Assembly (NCBI GenBank): GCA_022496185.1
Contig: WTXG01000090.1
Span: forward strand, 80,645 to 144,644
Direction of reading: 5' to 3'
Origin: Multifurca ochricompacta
Taxonomy: Eukaryota; Basidiomycota; Agaricomycetes; Russulales; Russulaceae
DNA length: 64,000 nucleotides
Positions 1 to 10,993 of the stretch are shown here, one piece after another (within the stretch, counting starts at the first letter, position 1; each line of letters starts with the position of its first letter). A model generated the notes under the pieces. It was not told the origin of the DNA. It saw only the letters and a program-made list of their open reading frames with translations, and did not search any database. A program made the position numbers and the translations under genes.

Positions 1-1673
1 AGGTAACCACTCTCCGAACGGAAGCGAACGATGTTCCGAGTTATGTGGATCAAATTCGCAAGAAACATACTATCGCCGTGCCCAAGGTAATTCTCGATTA
101 CTCGTCTTGAGATACCTAATTGGTCGGTCGCGAGTTCGAACCAACGCTCGTCGTGTTTTTGCGATCTTGCTATAATCTTGGAAATTGCCCATTTCGAATA
201 GCGAGCAGTGGTCGGGTTATCGTAAGTGGCTCTCTTCAGGAAGAGTCCAAACTCAACGGAGCGGGAAAGTCCGTATTGGTCGTTCCCGAAAGCGAGGTTA
301 ACAGTATCCCAATTGATAGGAACGCCTGAAGGTGCCACACCCATGGCCTCCTCATATATGACAAACCGCCGTTGTTTCACAGACTCATGTACTAAATTTG
401 ATGACCAAGTACGCTGCATGAGTCCAAATAAGGTTCTAAACATCTTCTCGTGGTCTGAGGAATTAAAGGCTTGCCGAGGATTCTTCACAACTGTTGATCG
501 GAAAAAGCCAGGGATGCCCGCAAAGAATTGCTCCAGTTCATGGTCTTCATCAGAACATTCCAGTGTCCACATTAACGCACGACCGTCGATCTTCGATGAC
601 AGGTTCAGAGCAGTTCTCTCCACTGTCTTCCCCATACCATCTGAAAGCCACCCAAAACAGTACCGTACAAACTCACGAATGGGATCCACGACGGAATCGC
701 TGAGATGAGCAAGCATGCCAGCTATCACGACGGTGGCACTGAATACAAGCAAGATGCTGGCCAAAAGGAAACATGCTGGCGACGAAAGTGGTGAATAGTA
801 CGGGCTATCAGGCCGAAAGATTGGCATCAGGGTGATGCATCCGTATAACGCTCCACATAGCCCGACCCACCAAACCACGGCAATGAAAATAGTATGGTTG
901 GTATTGAATAGAAAGATAAGAAGGCCAGCGAAGAAGAGAGAAAGGGAAAGATGTAGAAGTGCTGGCAGTGCATCAACTGCCCATGGGAGGTGTAACTTGT
1001 CCACACCTTCAGCAAAGAATGTACGAATCCGAGCTCGCTTGTGTGGTGCATATCGTGGCTGAGTAACTTTGATATATCGACGCGCCCATTGCTGTAGTAG
1101 TGTTGCCAGCAGTGCACAAGTAAGACTTATCACGAAGCTCAAGAACCACAGGGCGTTAACCCAAACTGCATACTTCGGTGGAGAGAATGCCGGCGGATTA
1201 ACCAGAATGGGAGGAGTAGGTGCTTGAGTTGTGCTGGCATTAGCAATGACTTGGTAGATACTCTGTAAGTAGAATGCAGAGGTATCCTGGGAGTTTGGGC
1301 GGATGTCCTGGATGGACACGGCAAGTAATGCTGCAACTCCGGCAGAGAATAGACCAGTCTGCGAGGCTTAAGGTGTGTCACACGGAGTGGTAATGTGACT
1401 CACGAAAACGAGGATCCCATCTGCATCGGCTTTCCAACTCTCTGCCGCTTTCTCGTCTTGTTCTTTTGCAAGATTTAGATACATGCTAAATGTTGGTCCA
1501 GAGCTATCTGCAAAGGTGGACTCCCCCATCGATGTCTGATTTTGTGCTGGGTAATGACGGTGGCCTGTACAAGGTAGGCGAACTTGAGATTATGTTTGAC
1601 TGGAAGATAACATACCTGGGTCATTCCCTTCCTCCGGTACATACTCGGGACCAAACGTTTGGTGTTGAGACAT
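1..1673 (-). CDS. DUF6535 membrane protein, gene A (3' end outside window)
   Basis: The gene reads leftward and is cut by the window edge. Exon 1 is 1616-1673 (ATG at 1673), exon 2 is 1404-1564 and exon 3 is 1-1358. Introns are GTATGT...TACAG and GTGAGT...GCAG. Exon 2 ends in the family motif ADADGILVF, and exon 3 opens with TGLFSAGVAALLAVSIQDIR, the first membrane segment. Further membrane segments and the SSKIDGRAL / DEDHELEQFF region follow, as in its near-identical paralog B at 23044-25124. Function is unknown; the family is known to me only as DUF6535 of Agaricomycetes. A two-base deletion relative to B falls inside intron 2 and is harmless. The visible reading frame appears open. Confidence 0.8.
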
Positions 1674-2454
1674 TGAGGGTTGCGTGGGGGTATGGCAGGT
1701 AACAGGTCACTCTCACTTCTCGCTTATAGAAGACGTCACGGAGGCACGTGAACCACTCAAGCGCCCATCTACACTTCAGTTCGGATTCAGGTATTTATGA
1801 TCACTCCAGTAGACCCATTCGCAGTCATAGTAATATGATCTTAAGATATTCAGTCAGCCAGTCAACTTGTAGCTGTCGTCATATTTATGCGCCTTTTCCT
1901 AACAGGCCGATAGCAACCGGGTTAATCGGAAAGCGGACAGCCGGGTTTCAGGGTGATCGTGATAAACAAGTAACTGACTCAGAGATTTCATCCATTCCCC
2001 CGGGGCAAGAGAACAATTCATCGGAGTGTACTCCATGTCACAATTGCTAACAAGTCGCCGAGCATGGGTGCAATCGAAAATATCGGTCATCTTTCTGATC
2101 CACTAGCGCTTTACTGATATACACTCATAACGGGAAAAAGGTGAAGGATCTGTGGTCGTGTGAGGGAAAAGATGGTCTTTATTGATATAGATGATTTCAT
2201 GAAAAGTGGTTGGAGAAAAGGCAGCGAAGGAAGGGAGATACCTGGAAGGTATACATTTGGAAGGCGAATCAGATACGACGGAGGGGAAAACCATTCTCAT
2301 TTCTACTTTGAAGTGACGGAGTTCCTAAGACGTGAGGCTTAACACACTGAAAGAAACAGGAAAATACAAAGTCCATGGAACAGTGGGAAGGTACGGGCCT
2401 TCGAATCTTATCGACAGTGATGTGAGACTTGAGTTGAGATAGCGTTGATTCACT
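1674..2454. other. Intergenic spacer present in three copies
   Basis: No gene is supported here. The spacer between an A-type and a C/D-type gene recurs at 12916-13862 and 25125-25905. This shows that the three A-type + C/D-type gene pairs derive from one ancestral pair. A 60-codon plus-strand frame (2160-2342) is open in all three copies, but its differences are mostly amino-acid changing, so I do not call it a gene. Confidence 0.7.
1745..1750. promoter_or_regulatory. CACGTG box 72 bp upstream of gene A
   Basis: A palindromic CACGTG (E-box/G-box type, bound by bHLH or bZIP factors in fungi) lies 72 bp before the start codon. It sits at the same spacing in B and F, and at 64 bp in I and about 130 bp in G. 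Conservation in A, B and F is expected from duplication; its presence in I and G is more informative. A regulatory role is inferred. Confidence 0.35.
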
Positions 2455-4107
2455 TTAATGGGTTCCGCAGCCAGGCACATGGCACATTAGGATTGGGAGT
2501 GAATAGGAATAAGAGGACAGTCGAGAGTTTGTGTTGTTCAGAGCCAGATTCAAGACAGGTGAGAGCAGCCCACAAGCTAAAGTGGGAGGAGGGGCAGCGG
2601 CTGTAGCACCATCATGTTGGAGAGTAGGAGGAATCAATAGTTTTTCCGTAGAGCCAGCAATAACCTCTGGAATCCGGGACATCAAATCCGAAATAACACG
2701 GCGATGGCTTTTGATGTTGCACAAAGGATACGAGGACAATAAAAGTAGAACCACATTTTCGTCAGCGGCGGAGGCGGAGAACGCAGTCGGGGTAGCATCT
2801 GTTCCTTCGTGTAGATCGATGTACGCATCCCGCATATGTCTGAGGACGAATATGGCAGCCGATCGAACGCGATCCTCCTTTGCATTTTGTGCCTCGAGCA
2901 CAACTTCATTCCAAAGTGAGCAGAAGTCGTGTTGAAGACTTGGAAAAGTATTGTGTATGTTGAATTTAAGAACGGATTTGAGTGCCATTGAGCGCCCGCC
3001 CGCACCGACGGTCCAGGTCCAACCATGGTTAGAATAATCATGAACCGTGCGCCTGGATATGTCGATTAAGCAGGCAAGGATCGCGCTATCCCCGTGCGCA
3101 ATGTAGCTCTAGAGAACCGCTTTCGAGATCCCGAGCTGGTCAATGGCGAGTTCGAACCAGTGATCATCGCATTCTTTTGCGCTTCCTAAGATCACCGAGA
3201 TAACGCAACTCGCATGATATACAACGAACATGCCATAGTAATCAATCCTCATTAGAAAGAGCCCGAATTCAACCGACTTGAGAAGACCATTCCACTCTCT
3301 GTAGACAGTGCATTGGAGGACGGCCCAATTGATAGGAAGTGATGCCACATTCATTGCCTTCGTGAAGATGACGATCCGCCGTTGCTTCACTGACTCAGTC
3401 ACCAAACTCGATGTCAGTGTACGATGCATTAACCTTAACCCAATCAATGCCTGTGACATTGCCTCTCTGTTTGGTGCCTTGAACGCTTTCAGGGAATCCG
3501 GGATAAGTGATGAGCTGCAAAAGCCGGGAATGCTTGCAAAGAACTGCTCTAATTCGTGGTCCTCATCCAACGACTCCAGTGTCCATATTAAGGCTCGACC
3601 ATCGATCTCCGAGAAAGCTTTTAAGCTGATTCTTCCGCCGCCTTCCCTGTGCCGTGTAGACACCATCGACTATAACGGTCTCTCAAGTCGCCAAGGCGAT
3701 CCCAAGTTGCATAGCTGAAGTAATTCCAAGATGCGAACCACCTGAAAATTTAGAAGACAACGAGTAGCGTGCCTGCATAAAGGAACCAGCGTAATATGGG
3801 CTATCATGCTGAAAGAGCGGCATTAGTGTGACACATACGTATAACCTGTGCATATCCCAACCCAGCACATCACAACTTTGAAAACTGTGTGATTCACATT
3901 GAACAAGAAGACGACAAGGCATGCAAAGAGGAAAAGGGAAAGGTGTATCAGTGTGGGCAACGCTTCAACCGCCCAAGACAGGTGCAACTTGTCGACGCCT
4001 TCTGCAAAGAATGCACGAATACAAGCTTGTTTATGTGGACTGTAACATGGCTGGGTGACCTTCACATATCGACGTGCCCACTGCTGTAATAATGTCGCTA
4101 GCATGGC
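2455..4107 (-). pseudogene. DUF6535 pseudogene C
   Basis: This is homologous to the intact gene D (13863-15968) but broken in several ways. An in-frame TAG at 3109 replaces the codon after the QLGISKAVL segment. A one-base deletion near 3617 shifts the frame before SEIDGRALIW. More frame loss occurs around 3720-3840. The 5' part (exons 1, 2 and the first membrane segments) is missing: homology to D stops at about 4107, just before a transposon end. Remaining pieces include LLQQWARRYVKVTQP, FFAEGVDKLHL, DEDHELEQFF and the SSYPLCNI motif. The TAG and the 3617 deletion are shared with pseudogene H, so the gene died before the segmental duplication. Confidence 0.9.
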
Positions 4108-4142
4108 GTGGTGTAAGGCTTTGTGTAAGAGCACATTGTGAC

Positions 4143-4730
4143 TAGTGTTCGCTACGGGTAGGCGCAACCCGCCGGGTATGTGGTCAGGGTACATGCGGGT
4201 ACGGGTCAGGGTCACATCTTCATACCCCTCATGTGACCCCTACCCGCAGACACCCAACCCTTACCCGCCAGAGCGGGTAAGCTGAAATTGGAAGGGTGGC
4301 AATGAGGGCGGCAATGCATGTGGCATTGCACCAGCCACAGAAAAACTATACAGTACATGTATTGTAGATACTGTATACAGACCTGGTGGTCCCATTGCAT
4401 ACAACTTAGGCTCTTCTATGTTTGGGAGCTTGGATGAAGGCAGGTTATGTAGAGACTGCTGATTTAAAGTATGCAGCATCTCAACCTGATACCAAAAACA
4501 ATGAAGAATGGCCAGATGACGAATGGATTATAGCTTAAGTAGTACAGTGTTATTCTAGGCTATCAGACTTGAAACATAAATATCTACCCTTACCCGCAGG
4601 TATACGACCCGTGGTGTACCCGTACCCGTAGTATGGCAAACCCGTACCCTTGGTGTAAGGGTCCGGGTACATACGGGTACGGGTACGGGTCCATGTGTTT
4701 TTACCCGCGGGTTACCCGTGGCGAACACTA
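4143..4730. mobile_element. Non-autonomous hAT element (588 bp), copy 1 only
   Basis: The ends are inverted repeats: TAGTGTTCGCTACGGGTA on the left, and TACCCGTGGCGAACACTA on the right. The element is flanked by a perfect 8-bp duplication ATTGTGAC (4135-4142 and 4731-4738). The other segmental copy has a single ATTGTGAC at 27496-27503 and no insert, which is a textbook empty site. An 8-bp target duplication with TAG-type ends is the hAT signature. The interior is rich in GGGTA/ACCCG subterminal motifs (as near 4570-4700) and has no transposase frame, so it must be mobilised in trans. It inserted after the segmental duplication, into the outer end of the MULE-like element. Confidence 0.92.
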
Positions 4731-5017
4731 ATTGTGACGCGTCACAAAATGTACATATGATATGTAACGCACCTCACTTCTCCTGAGCCCGCCTCAAAGC
4801 TATTTGAGTCGTGTATTTCAGTTTGGGGTGTTTGACAGCAGGAAACCATTTTTTTAGTATGTAGAATAAAATATGCAATGTATTATGTGTTGGAATTGTT
4901 GGAATAGCAGCACGCACAGAAAGGTACCGGAGATGGTGGGCCGGACTAACAACTACTATACGACTCTTACATTCACATTCCAATATGCGTATAAGATAGA
5001 CTACTGCATTGTGTTTA

Positions 5018-5180
5018 GAACCTCAGTCTTCTACTACAAAGACTGAGGTTAGTACCATTCTCACTCGTAGCTACAGCATTCGTTAACTGACTCTATTACT
5101 GTAGCTATTCGCTATACAGGTACTAGTTACTCAATATAGTCTTCTACTACAAAGACTGAGCTATTCGCTATACAGTCTCC
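5018..5180. repeat. Hairpin and repeated motifs inside the MULE-like element
   Basis: At about 5018-5050 a perfect 12-bp stem (AACCTCAGTCTT / AAGACTGAGGTT) flanks an 8-nt loop. The inner part, AGTCTTCTACTACAAAGACT, recurs near 5140. The 17-mer AGCTATTCGCTATACAG occurs twice. Such subterminal repeats are common in DNA transposons; binding by a transposase is inferred. The same array is at about 28285-28445 in copy 2. Confidence 0.75.
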
Positions 5181-5220
5181 TACAGGAATAGCAGCCACAG
5201 CATGGATAGATAATTTGAGG

Positions 5221-5912
5221 TTATTCTTCTGGGATATCAATAGGACAATATGGGACATGATCTTTACAGTGTGTTAATTTAATGAAGACAACATCAGAAA
5301 GGTCAGATAAGGTTATATGTATCCAACCAGAGCAGTCAAAGGTTTCCATTGATTCTTTATTCCGATTTTTGACACCTTCTTGGTGGCTCTTTGATGGGGC
5401 ATGCTGCCGATTGGTATTTTGGGCACAATTGTATGTGTAACGTGTTGATGTGCCCACAGATCGTTTGTGGTCATATTTACTCTGGTAACTGATATGAAGA
5501 GATTCATAATTTTGTAATGAAAAAAAGGAAATGTTACGCACAGGAACCGATAACTCATCACTTCCCACATCAGACTGACAATGGCATCTGCCCGCTCCCT
5601 CCTATCAGGGTAACCCACTAGATCCTTGATATTCACATTTGCTTTGACCTCTATCACATCTTTCTGCCTTCCCAGGAAAGTCAAAAATTCATTTAGTGGC
5701 AAAACAGATAAGCTTTCATCTGATGCATCCTGATCCCCATTGGTTTCAGGGTTCTGAACCTTCTCCAAGTTCTTCTTGGCCTGTCTATTGCGTTTTGTCT
5801 TTATCGTGCAGAGAGAACATGTTGCGGTATGTGTTGAAGTATTTGCCTTCAGTGGAAATTGTTCAAGACCTAGGGACTTCTTGCATTTTGAGCACTTCTT
5901 TGACTCCATCAT
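5221..5912 (-). CDS. Truncated MULE-type protein: zinc ribbon plus GCM1/FLYWCH-like domain
   Basis: Two exons are supported: 5542-5912 and 5221-5488, joined over a 53-bp intron (GTGCGT...TATCAG). They give 212 residues. Near the N-terminus is a CxxC...CxxC zinc-ribbon-like motif (KCSKCKKSLGLEQF... ATCSLCTIK). After the splice comes a Cys/His-rich block with RYTYNCAQ, ETFDCSGWIHITLSD and KLTHCKDHVPYCPIDIP. I recognise this block from the N-terminal, DNA-binding part of basidiomycete Mutator-like transposases. The catalytic DDE region is absent and the protein stops at 5221. The start ATG is the first after the terminal repeat, which probably supplies the promoter. It may be a relic or an expressed truncated DNA-binding protein. 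Confidence 0.6.
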
Positions 5913-5997
5913 TTCCAGACAGTTATGAGGTGGGCTCAGGAGAAGTGAGGCGCGTTGCATATCAGTTGTCTCTGTATGTACATCACGTGATGCGTCA

Positions 5998-6903
5998 GGT
6001 AAGGATAGCTAGTGCTCTCTTCCTTTGCCCCGTTACGGCCCGTCCTGCGTTCAACCGCTCACCTCTGTCTTCACCGCTCTTCACAGTCACCCTTGTGTCT
6101 TCAATCGTCAAAGGATGTTATGCCACTCAAAGTTGAAGGATGGATATTGTCGTGTGTCATGAACCTATTCTTGTTTACTTCTTTTCATATCCCTTTCATC
6201 TTCACACCCATGCGGCGCATCCCTTCTTTTACATAACACTCCCTACATACTGGACTTGGATCGGGCTTGTTCCATATTGACATCATGTATATAAAAGATA
6301 AGTATCTCATCCATGGAATAATAGACTAGTTCTTAGTTCTTACCTCTATGCTTTATTACGTGCCATAGCCTTCGAAAGTAGCAAACACTCTACTAAGCCT
6401 CAAGAGGTTTTCAACGTATTCGACGTGTCAACGCATTCTATGTACGGCCTCATCGACCCATTCAATATTATCGACGTTATCGAACCAACAAACCCAAACC
6501 CTTGCCCTTTTACTCTTTCTCTCTTCCCTCTCTCGCGGAATCTCTCTCCGCTCCGAACTCGCACGGTCTCACGATCATACATTGGTGGGCCATTTGCTAC
6601 TTTCGAAGGCTGTGGCATGCAACGAGACAAAAAGGTAAGAAAGAAGGAACCCGCTTCATGGGTGTGGGGTGGTTGAATGAGCGGGAAGGCAAGCCAGGCC
6701 AGAACATGCAGACGCAGAAGATTTCGGGCCCAGAGCCCAAGCTATTCAACGGGACTGATATATTATCTACATTCGTGCCTAGCCTCAACACAGTCTCTGG
6801 AAGATAAACGGTACCGAAACATACACATAACCACAGACGTCACATCACCAAAACGTCCTCAAACTATTACCAACGTGGTAGCTGGATGATGCCAAGAGCT
6901 TGT
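5998..6903. promoter_or_regulatory. Spacer with promoter-like segment (TATA at about 6286)
   Basis: No convincing gene. About 6130-6300 holds a segment that recurs in diverged form at about 53866-54030. Shared words are GTTGAAGGATGG, TATTGTCGTG and GTCAT, followed by a pyrimidine-rich stretch and TGTATATAA. A second shared block is the CCCTCTCTCG...GAATCTCT run at 6520-6550 and 54150-54180. This looks like a dispersed core promoter plus 5' leader. The reading frame after it (6440 on) is short and unrecognised. Confidence 0.4.
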
Positions 6904-9650
6904 TCAACGGTTAGCATCATTAGGAGATGGCACTGTATCAAAGGAGCGGCGTGAAGGAATGAAGCTTGACGAAGCCGGTTCGGGTGAATGGTGGGTGGCT
7001 TCTACAGGAATAGGAAGGCTCTGGCCCGAAAGATTCCTAAATCTCCGGAGCACTGCACAACTTTGTGCAACTTGGCGAGCAGCAACTGGAAAGGGGTCAA
7101 TAGGAGAGGGTGTCCGTCTGGGCGGCGTGCGGTCATTTTGGGACATTGAAAATGCTGAGGACAACCGCCAGTCCGCGTGCGGTGCACTGTTGAGGGCTGG
7201 AATCAGGGCTGGAGTTAATGGAGTACCAGGAGGTACCACAGAAGGAGGGGGGATGGTTGATTCCTCATTGTCCTTTCCAGCCAAAGGGAAGGCTAACGAA
7301 GAAGTTGGCTGAGTAGAATTAGAGGTGGAGTTGGCCGTAGAAGAAGTAGAAGGCGCATCAGTGGTGTTTTGCGTTGGATCAGTGAGGGCTGATGACGACG
7401 AAGTACCGGAAATATGGTTGCTTTCAATGTTGACAGGGGTGACCAAAGGTTTATTTACCGATAGAAACTTTTGCGGTGCGGGAGGCATGTCAACATGTGA
7501 TGGCTCGTCTGATGGGTGTTTGATGATATAACTTGGGATCGGCGCAGGTGGGGAGAGTACATCGTATCTGGTTCGGGTATTCATGGAGGCGTCACGGCGT
7601 AAAGTAGCGGAAAGATGAGGCATCGACCTTGTTGCGCTGCCGATCAGCTGATGAAAGTGGGGGTTCGTTGTGTACGAACGATGACCTGGGATATTGCACA
7701 GCGGGTACAAGGACTGGGAGGTGAGGGGTGAAGGAGTATTTTGCGAATCATCGGTGTCTTGATGTAAACCTATGTAAATATGGTGGAGGTGCTTGAGGAT
7801 AAGGTTGAAATTTGACTCAAGTCGGTTGTCTGTTCCATTCTTCATTTCGATGATGATTTTATTCCACAAGGCACAGAAGCCGTGCTGTAGTCCAGGAAGG
7901 GCATGTTGGACATTAAATTTCGAAACTAGTTCAAGTGTCCTCACTGCAACTTCGGTGATACCAAGCCAACTGTACTGAGATTGGGCAAGGAAGATATACC
8001 GGATAATCCAGATCATGTTGGCGAGTAACACACTATCTCCAAGTGCAAGATCGTTCCGAAGGACTGTTTCCGACACGCCTAGTTGGCTGGTGACCAGTTC
8101 GAACCAACGGTCGTCGTGTTCTTTAACTGTTGCTATGATGATGGATGACATGCATCGCAAAGTATAAACCATGGATAGATCGCGATGATGTACCCTCTTA
8201 AGAACAAGCCCGAATTCAACGTGACCCAAGAGTTCATACCACTCCCCGTAAAGAACACGCTGGAAGGTCTGCCGCTCGAGGGGAAGAAGCCCCACGCCAC
8301 TTGTCTTCAAGCAGGTGATGATGCGCCGTCGCTTAACTGATTCGGAGATCACATTTGATGCCAAGGTCCGATCTATTAATCCGATCAAACCTTTTAAAAA
8401 CCTCTCCTTGTTTGGCTCGATGAAGCAGCGTATGGGATCCTTGACCATTTTTGAGCTACAGAAGCCAGGGACGCCCGCGAAGAATCGCTCCAATTCGTGG
8501 TCTTCGTCCAGGGTCTCGAATGCCCACATCAAAGCGCGACCATCAATCTCCGATGATAGCTCCCTAGCAGCTTCTTCGGCTGTTTTCTCAATACCAAGTG
8601 ATAGAAAATCACGATAGCGTTTCCCCAACTTATTGACGTGGAGCAAGGTTGTAGAGCCGACGCATGAGAACCATGAAATAGCTTTGAAGAGCACGAGTAG
8701 TATGCCCGTAACAAGGAACCAGGCTGATCTTGAAAGTGGGGCATAATACGGACTGTCGTGCCGAAATATAGGCATGACAGTGATGCATATGTATACGGCA
8801 ATGCAAAGCCCGACCCACCAAACCACGATGGTAAAGGCGGTGTGGTTGATATTAAACAGGAACACCAGGAGGCCTGCGAAGAAGAGGAAAAGGGAAACGT
8901 GTACGAGGGTTGGTAATGCATCAACTGCCAATGGAAGGTGTAGTTTCTCGACACCTTCCGCAAAGAATGCACGGATCCGAGCTCGCTTGTGTGGACTGCA
9001 TCGTGGCTGTGTGATCTTCGTATATCGACGGGCCCACTGCTGTAGAAATGTAGCCAGCAAAGCACAAGTAATGCTAATGGCCAGGCTGAGAAACCAAAGT
9101 GAATTAACCCAGACAGCCCAATTTGGGGGAGAAAAGGAAGTGGATGGGTTGGAAAGGGAAGAGGAAATGGTGACATTAGAACCATTGGCATTGGCAACAA
9201 GCTGATAAATATTTGCGAGATAAAATGCGGAGGTGTCCTGTGGGTTCGGTCGAATGTCCTGGATTGAGATTGCTAACAAAGCCGCAACGGCGGCCGAGAA
9301 TAGACCAGTCTAAAAATGTGTTTGAATTCAATTTTAAATTGTGGACTATTGGTACTCACGAATACTAGGATGCCATCCGCATCTGCTTTCCAGCTCTCAG
9401 CTAGCTTCCTGTCTTCCTCCTCTGCTATCCTCAAATACATGGTGAAGAGAGGCCCTGATCCATCTATGAAGTCTGACTCTCCGAGCGATGCCGCATTCTG
9501 TGCAGGTCGAGGTGGGTAGCCTATAATAGTGTGTCAACGCGGCGAAAATACAGTAAACTAGGGGGAAAATATAGAACCTGTGTCAATCTCCTCCTCGGCT
9601 GGTATACCCTCAGTATTGACAGGCTTGTAAGCGTAAGCGACTTGATTCAT
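6904..9650 (-). CDS. DUF6535 membrane protein, gene E (intact)
   Basis: Three exons: 9578-9650, 9360-9520 and 6904-9309, giving 879 residues. The introns are GTTCTA...TATAG and GTGAGT...TTTAG. Exon 2 carries DGSGPLFTMYL and SWKADADGILVF. Predicted membrane segments lie at about residues 75-97, 146-168 (WVNSLWFLSLAISITCALL), 214-231, 236-256 and 274-293. Between segments 2 and 3 is the conserved basic loop QQWARRYTKITQP...KRARIRAFFAEGVEKLHL. A cytosolic region follows with SEIDGRALMW and DEDHELERFF, then the Cys-containing SLYPLCNIPGHR motif and a Ser/Thr/Pro-rich tail of over 200 residues. No enzyme motif is visible and function is unknown. It is nearly identical to E' except for a divergent patch coded at 8158-8409. 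Confidence 0.9.
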
Positions 9651-10187
9651 GAAATAACTAACGTATGAAAGTCAGAGGGAAAGTTGACGTTGAAGGGTCC
9701 TTTGCCTCCACTCAGAGAGGGTTGGCTGCCGCATTGAAAACATGAGGCAGACATGTCCTTAGACCTAGCCCTCAGTCATCAGTCGGAAGCCATAGAAATT
9801 ATGACGTTGCGTCAACCTGCTGACCATGCTTCCATCACTTCGCCGCTACAGGCCTTACTGGTGTTTCTCGTTTCCCATTCTACCGTTCCCTGACTAATTC
9901 ACTTACCTCTTCACAGTAGCCACTGACATACTTCCACCATCTTGGGAAAAGCATTAAAAACCTAGGTATTCTCTTCTTGCCTTCTCTTCATCCAGGATAT
10001 TGTTTGCTACTATTATCCATACGGTTACCACGCACGGCATGTCGGCACAATCTTGTGGATAGACGAAAACAGGTCAAGGGATTAGGCTTCATGGGGTAGT
10101 AATTTTCTAGGAAAAGCTCCTTCTGACCACGCCTCACCGGCCGTATATGCATGAATTGGTTGGCGTTTGGCGTTGAGCGTTGAACGT
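9651..10187. other. Upstream region of gene E, no gene
   Basis: This stretch is conserved in the other copy (32927-33467). No reading frame or RNA gene is supported. No CACGTG box lies close to the start of gene E, unlike the A-type genes. Confidence 0.5.
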
Positions 10188-10320
10188 AATGGCGCCTTGT
10201 AACGTAGTGGTAGCGCTAATGTCGCATGTTAGCTAAAGGTCATGTGACCGCGATGCTCCCACGCTGACATTTCCAAAAAAAGGGGTCGGTTTAAATAAAT
10301 AAATAAATAAAAAAAGCGAG
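10188..10320 (+). mobile_element. Possible tRNA-derived SINE (low confidence)
   Basis: The sequence TAACGTAGTGGTAGCGC resembles a pol III A box and D-arm. About 35 bp later GACCGCGATGCTCCC weakly resembles a B box. The unit ends in an A-rich stretch and a (TAAA)n tail at about 10294-10313. The hAT element at 33476 inserted into this unit in the other copy, separating its first bases from the rest. No target duplication was found, so this may be coincidence. Confidence 0.3.
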
Positions 10321-10993
10321 CTGGACAGGCAGTCCATAAAGAAGGTCATGGCGTAACACGCTGCGATTCTGAGGAGCGACCGACGGCAATGGCTCTGTTG
10401 TGTGTCACTGCTGTCCCCATCACTCTATGTAGAAGACAACGTTGCAAAGTAAGCGTAAGAAACCTGCTTCGCTCACCCTAGCCCAGTCTCTATTTGACAT
10501 GGACCTCACGTGATGGCCTTGAATTCATTCTTAACTCACATGGAGGTACCCGCACTACACCAGCATGCACCTCTAGCGGCTGCCAAAAAGGTAAAATATA
10601 AAGGGGTTGTAAGAAAGACACTCGTGCCACGCGCGGAAAACGCATCAAACTCGCCCGTCCGTCGGCCATCCGACATCTAAACTTCAGAATATGTCCAAGG
10701 CACGACAGCACGTTCCCAAACTAGTGACTTCCACTAATCCCCAAAAACTATCCCTTAAAAGGGACTTAATTTTATTCCACATGAGCTACACAATCGTGGT
10801 AAGCTGGTTGTTATGGAGATGAGCGGCGATCTCTATCAGCGTCTTGGGGGAACAATCCGGCATGACCAAAAAGTTGCGAGGAATCTATAGCTATGTCAGT
10901 AGACGGTAACACAGACTGGGCTGGATGTGGGAGAAGCCTGGTTGCGAAGCTGAGCCCTCGAGCATTCCTGTCTGCTTCAATTGCTATAGCATT
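10321..10993. other. Downstream region of the I-type gene, no gene
   Basis: The stretch is duplicated at about 34361-35084. A difference of about 35 bp near 10520 (CTTGAATTC here, a longer insert there) is the only clear indel. No gene is supported. Confidence 0.5.

Larger units (their letters stand above)
4735..5997. mobile_element. MULE-like long-TIR DNA transposon, copy 1
   Basis: Long imperfect terminal inverted repeats bound this block: 4735-4796 on the left and 5936-5997 on the right. They share TGACGC, GTACATA, ATATG(T/C)AACGC and CCTCACTTCTCCTGAGCCC in the same order. The left repeat lacks about 10 bp near its middle. The length is 1263 bp, the same as copy 2 after removing its LINE insert. 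The element carries one truncated gene whose start codon lies just inside the right repeat. Long repeats plus a Mutator-type zinc domain suggest the MULE superfamily. I could not identify a target duplication, and the related sequence at 38004 suggests the true ends extend a few bases outward. Confidence 0.75.

Noticed and set aside
2160..2342. Plus-strand 60-codon frame beginning MREKMVFIDIDDF, open in three paralogous places (also near 13400 and 25611)
   Set aside because: Differences among the copies are mostly amino-acid changing, it has no recognised motif, and it lies in a duplicated spacer; openness is explained by recent copying.
8774..9205. Long plus-strand frames antisense to DUF6535 exon 3 (also 43151-43510 and 32050-32481)
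   Set aside because: They mirror the conserved membrane-coding exon on the other strand; their residues follow from its codon bias and none has its own start or splice context.
10200..10275. Functional tRNA gene
   Set aside because: Only the A-box region is convincing; no cloverleaf with a proper T-arm and acceptor stem can be drawn. Kept only as a tentative SINE.
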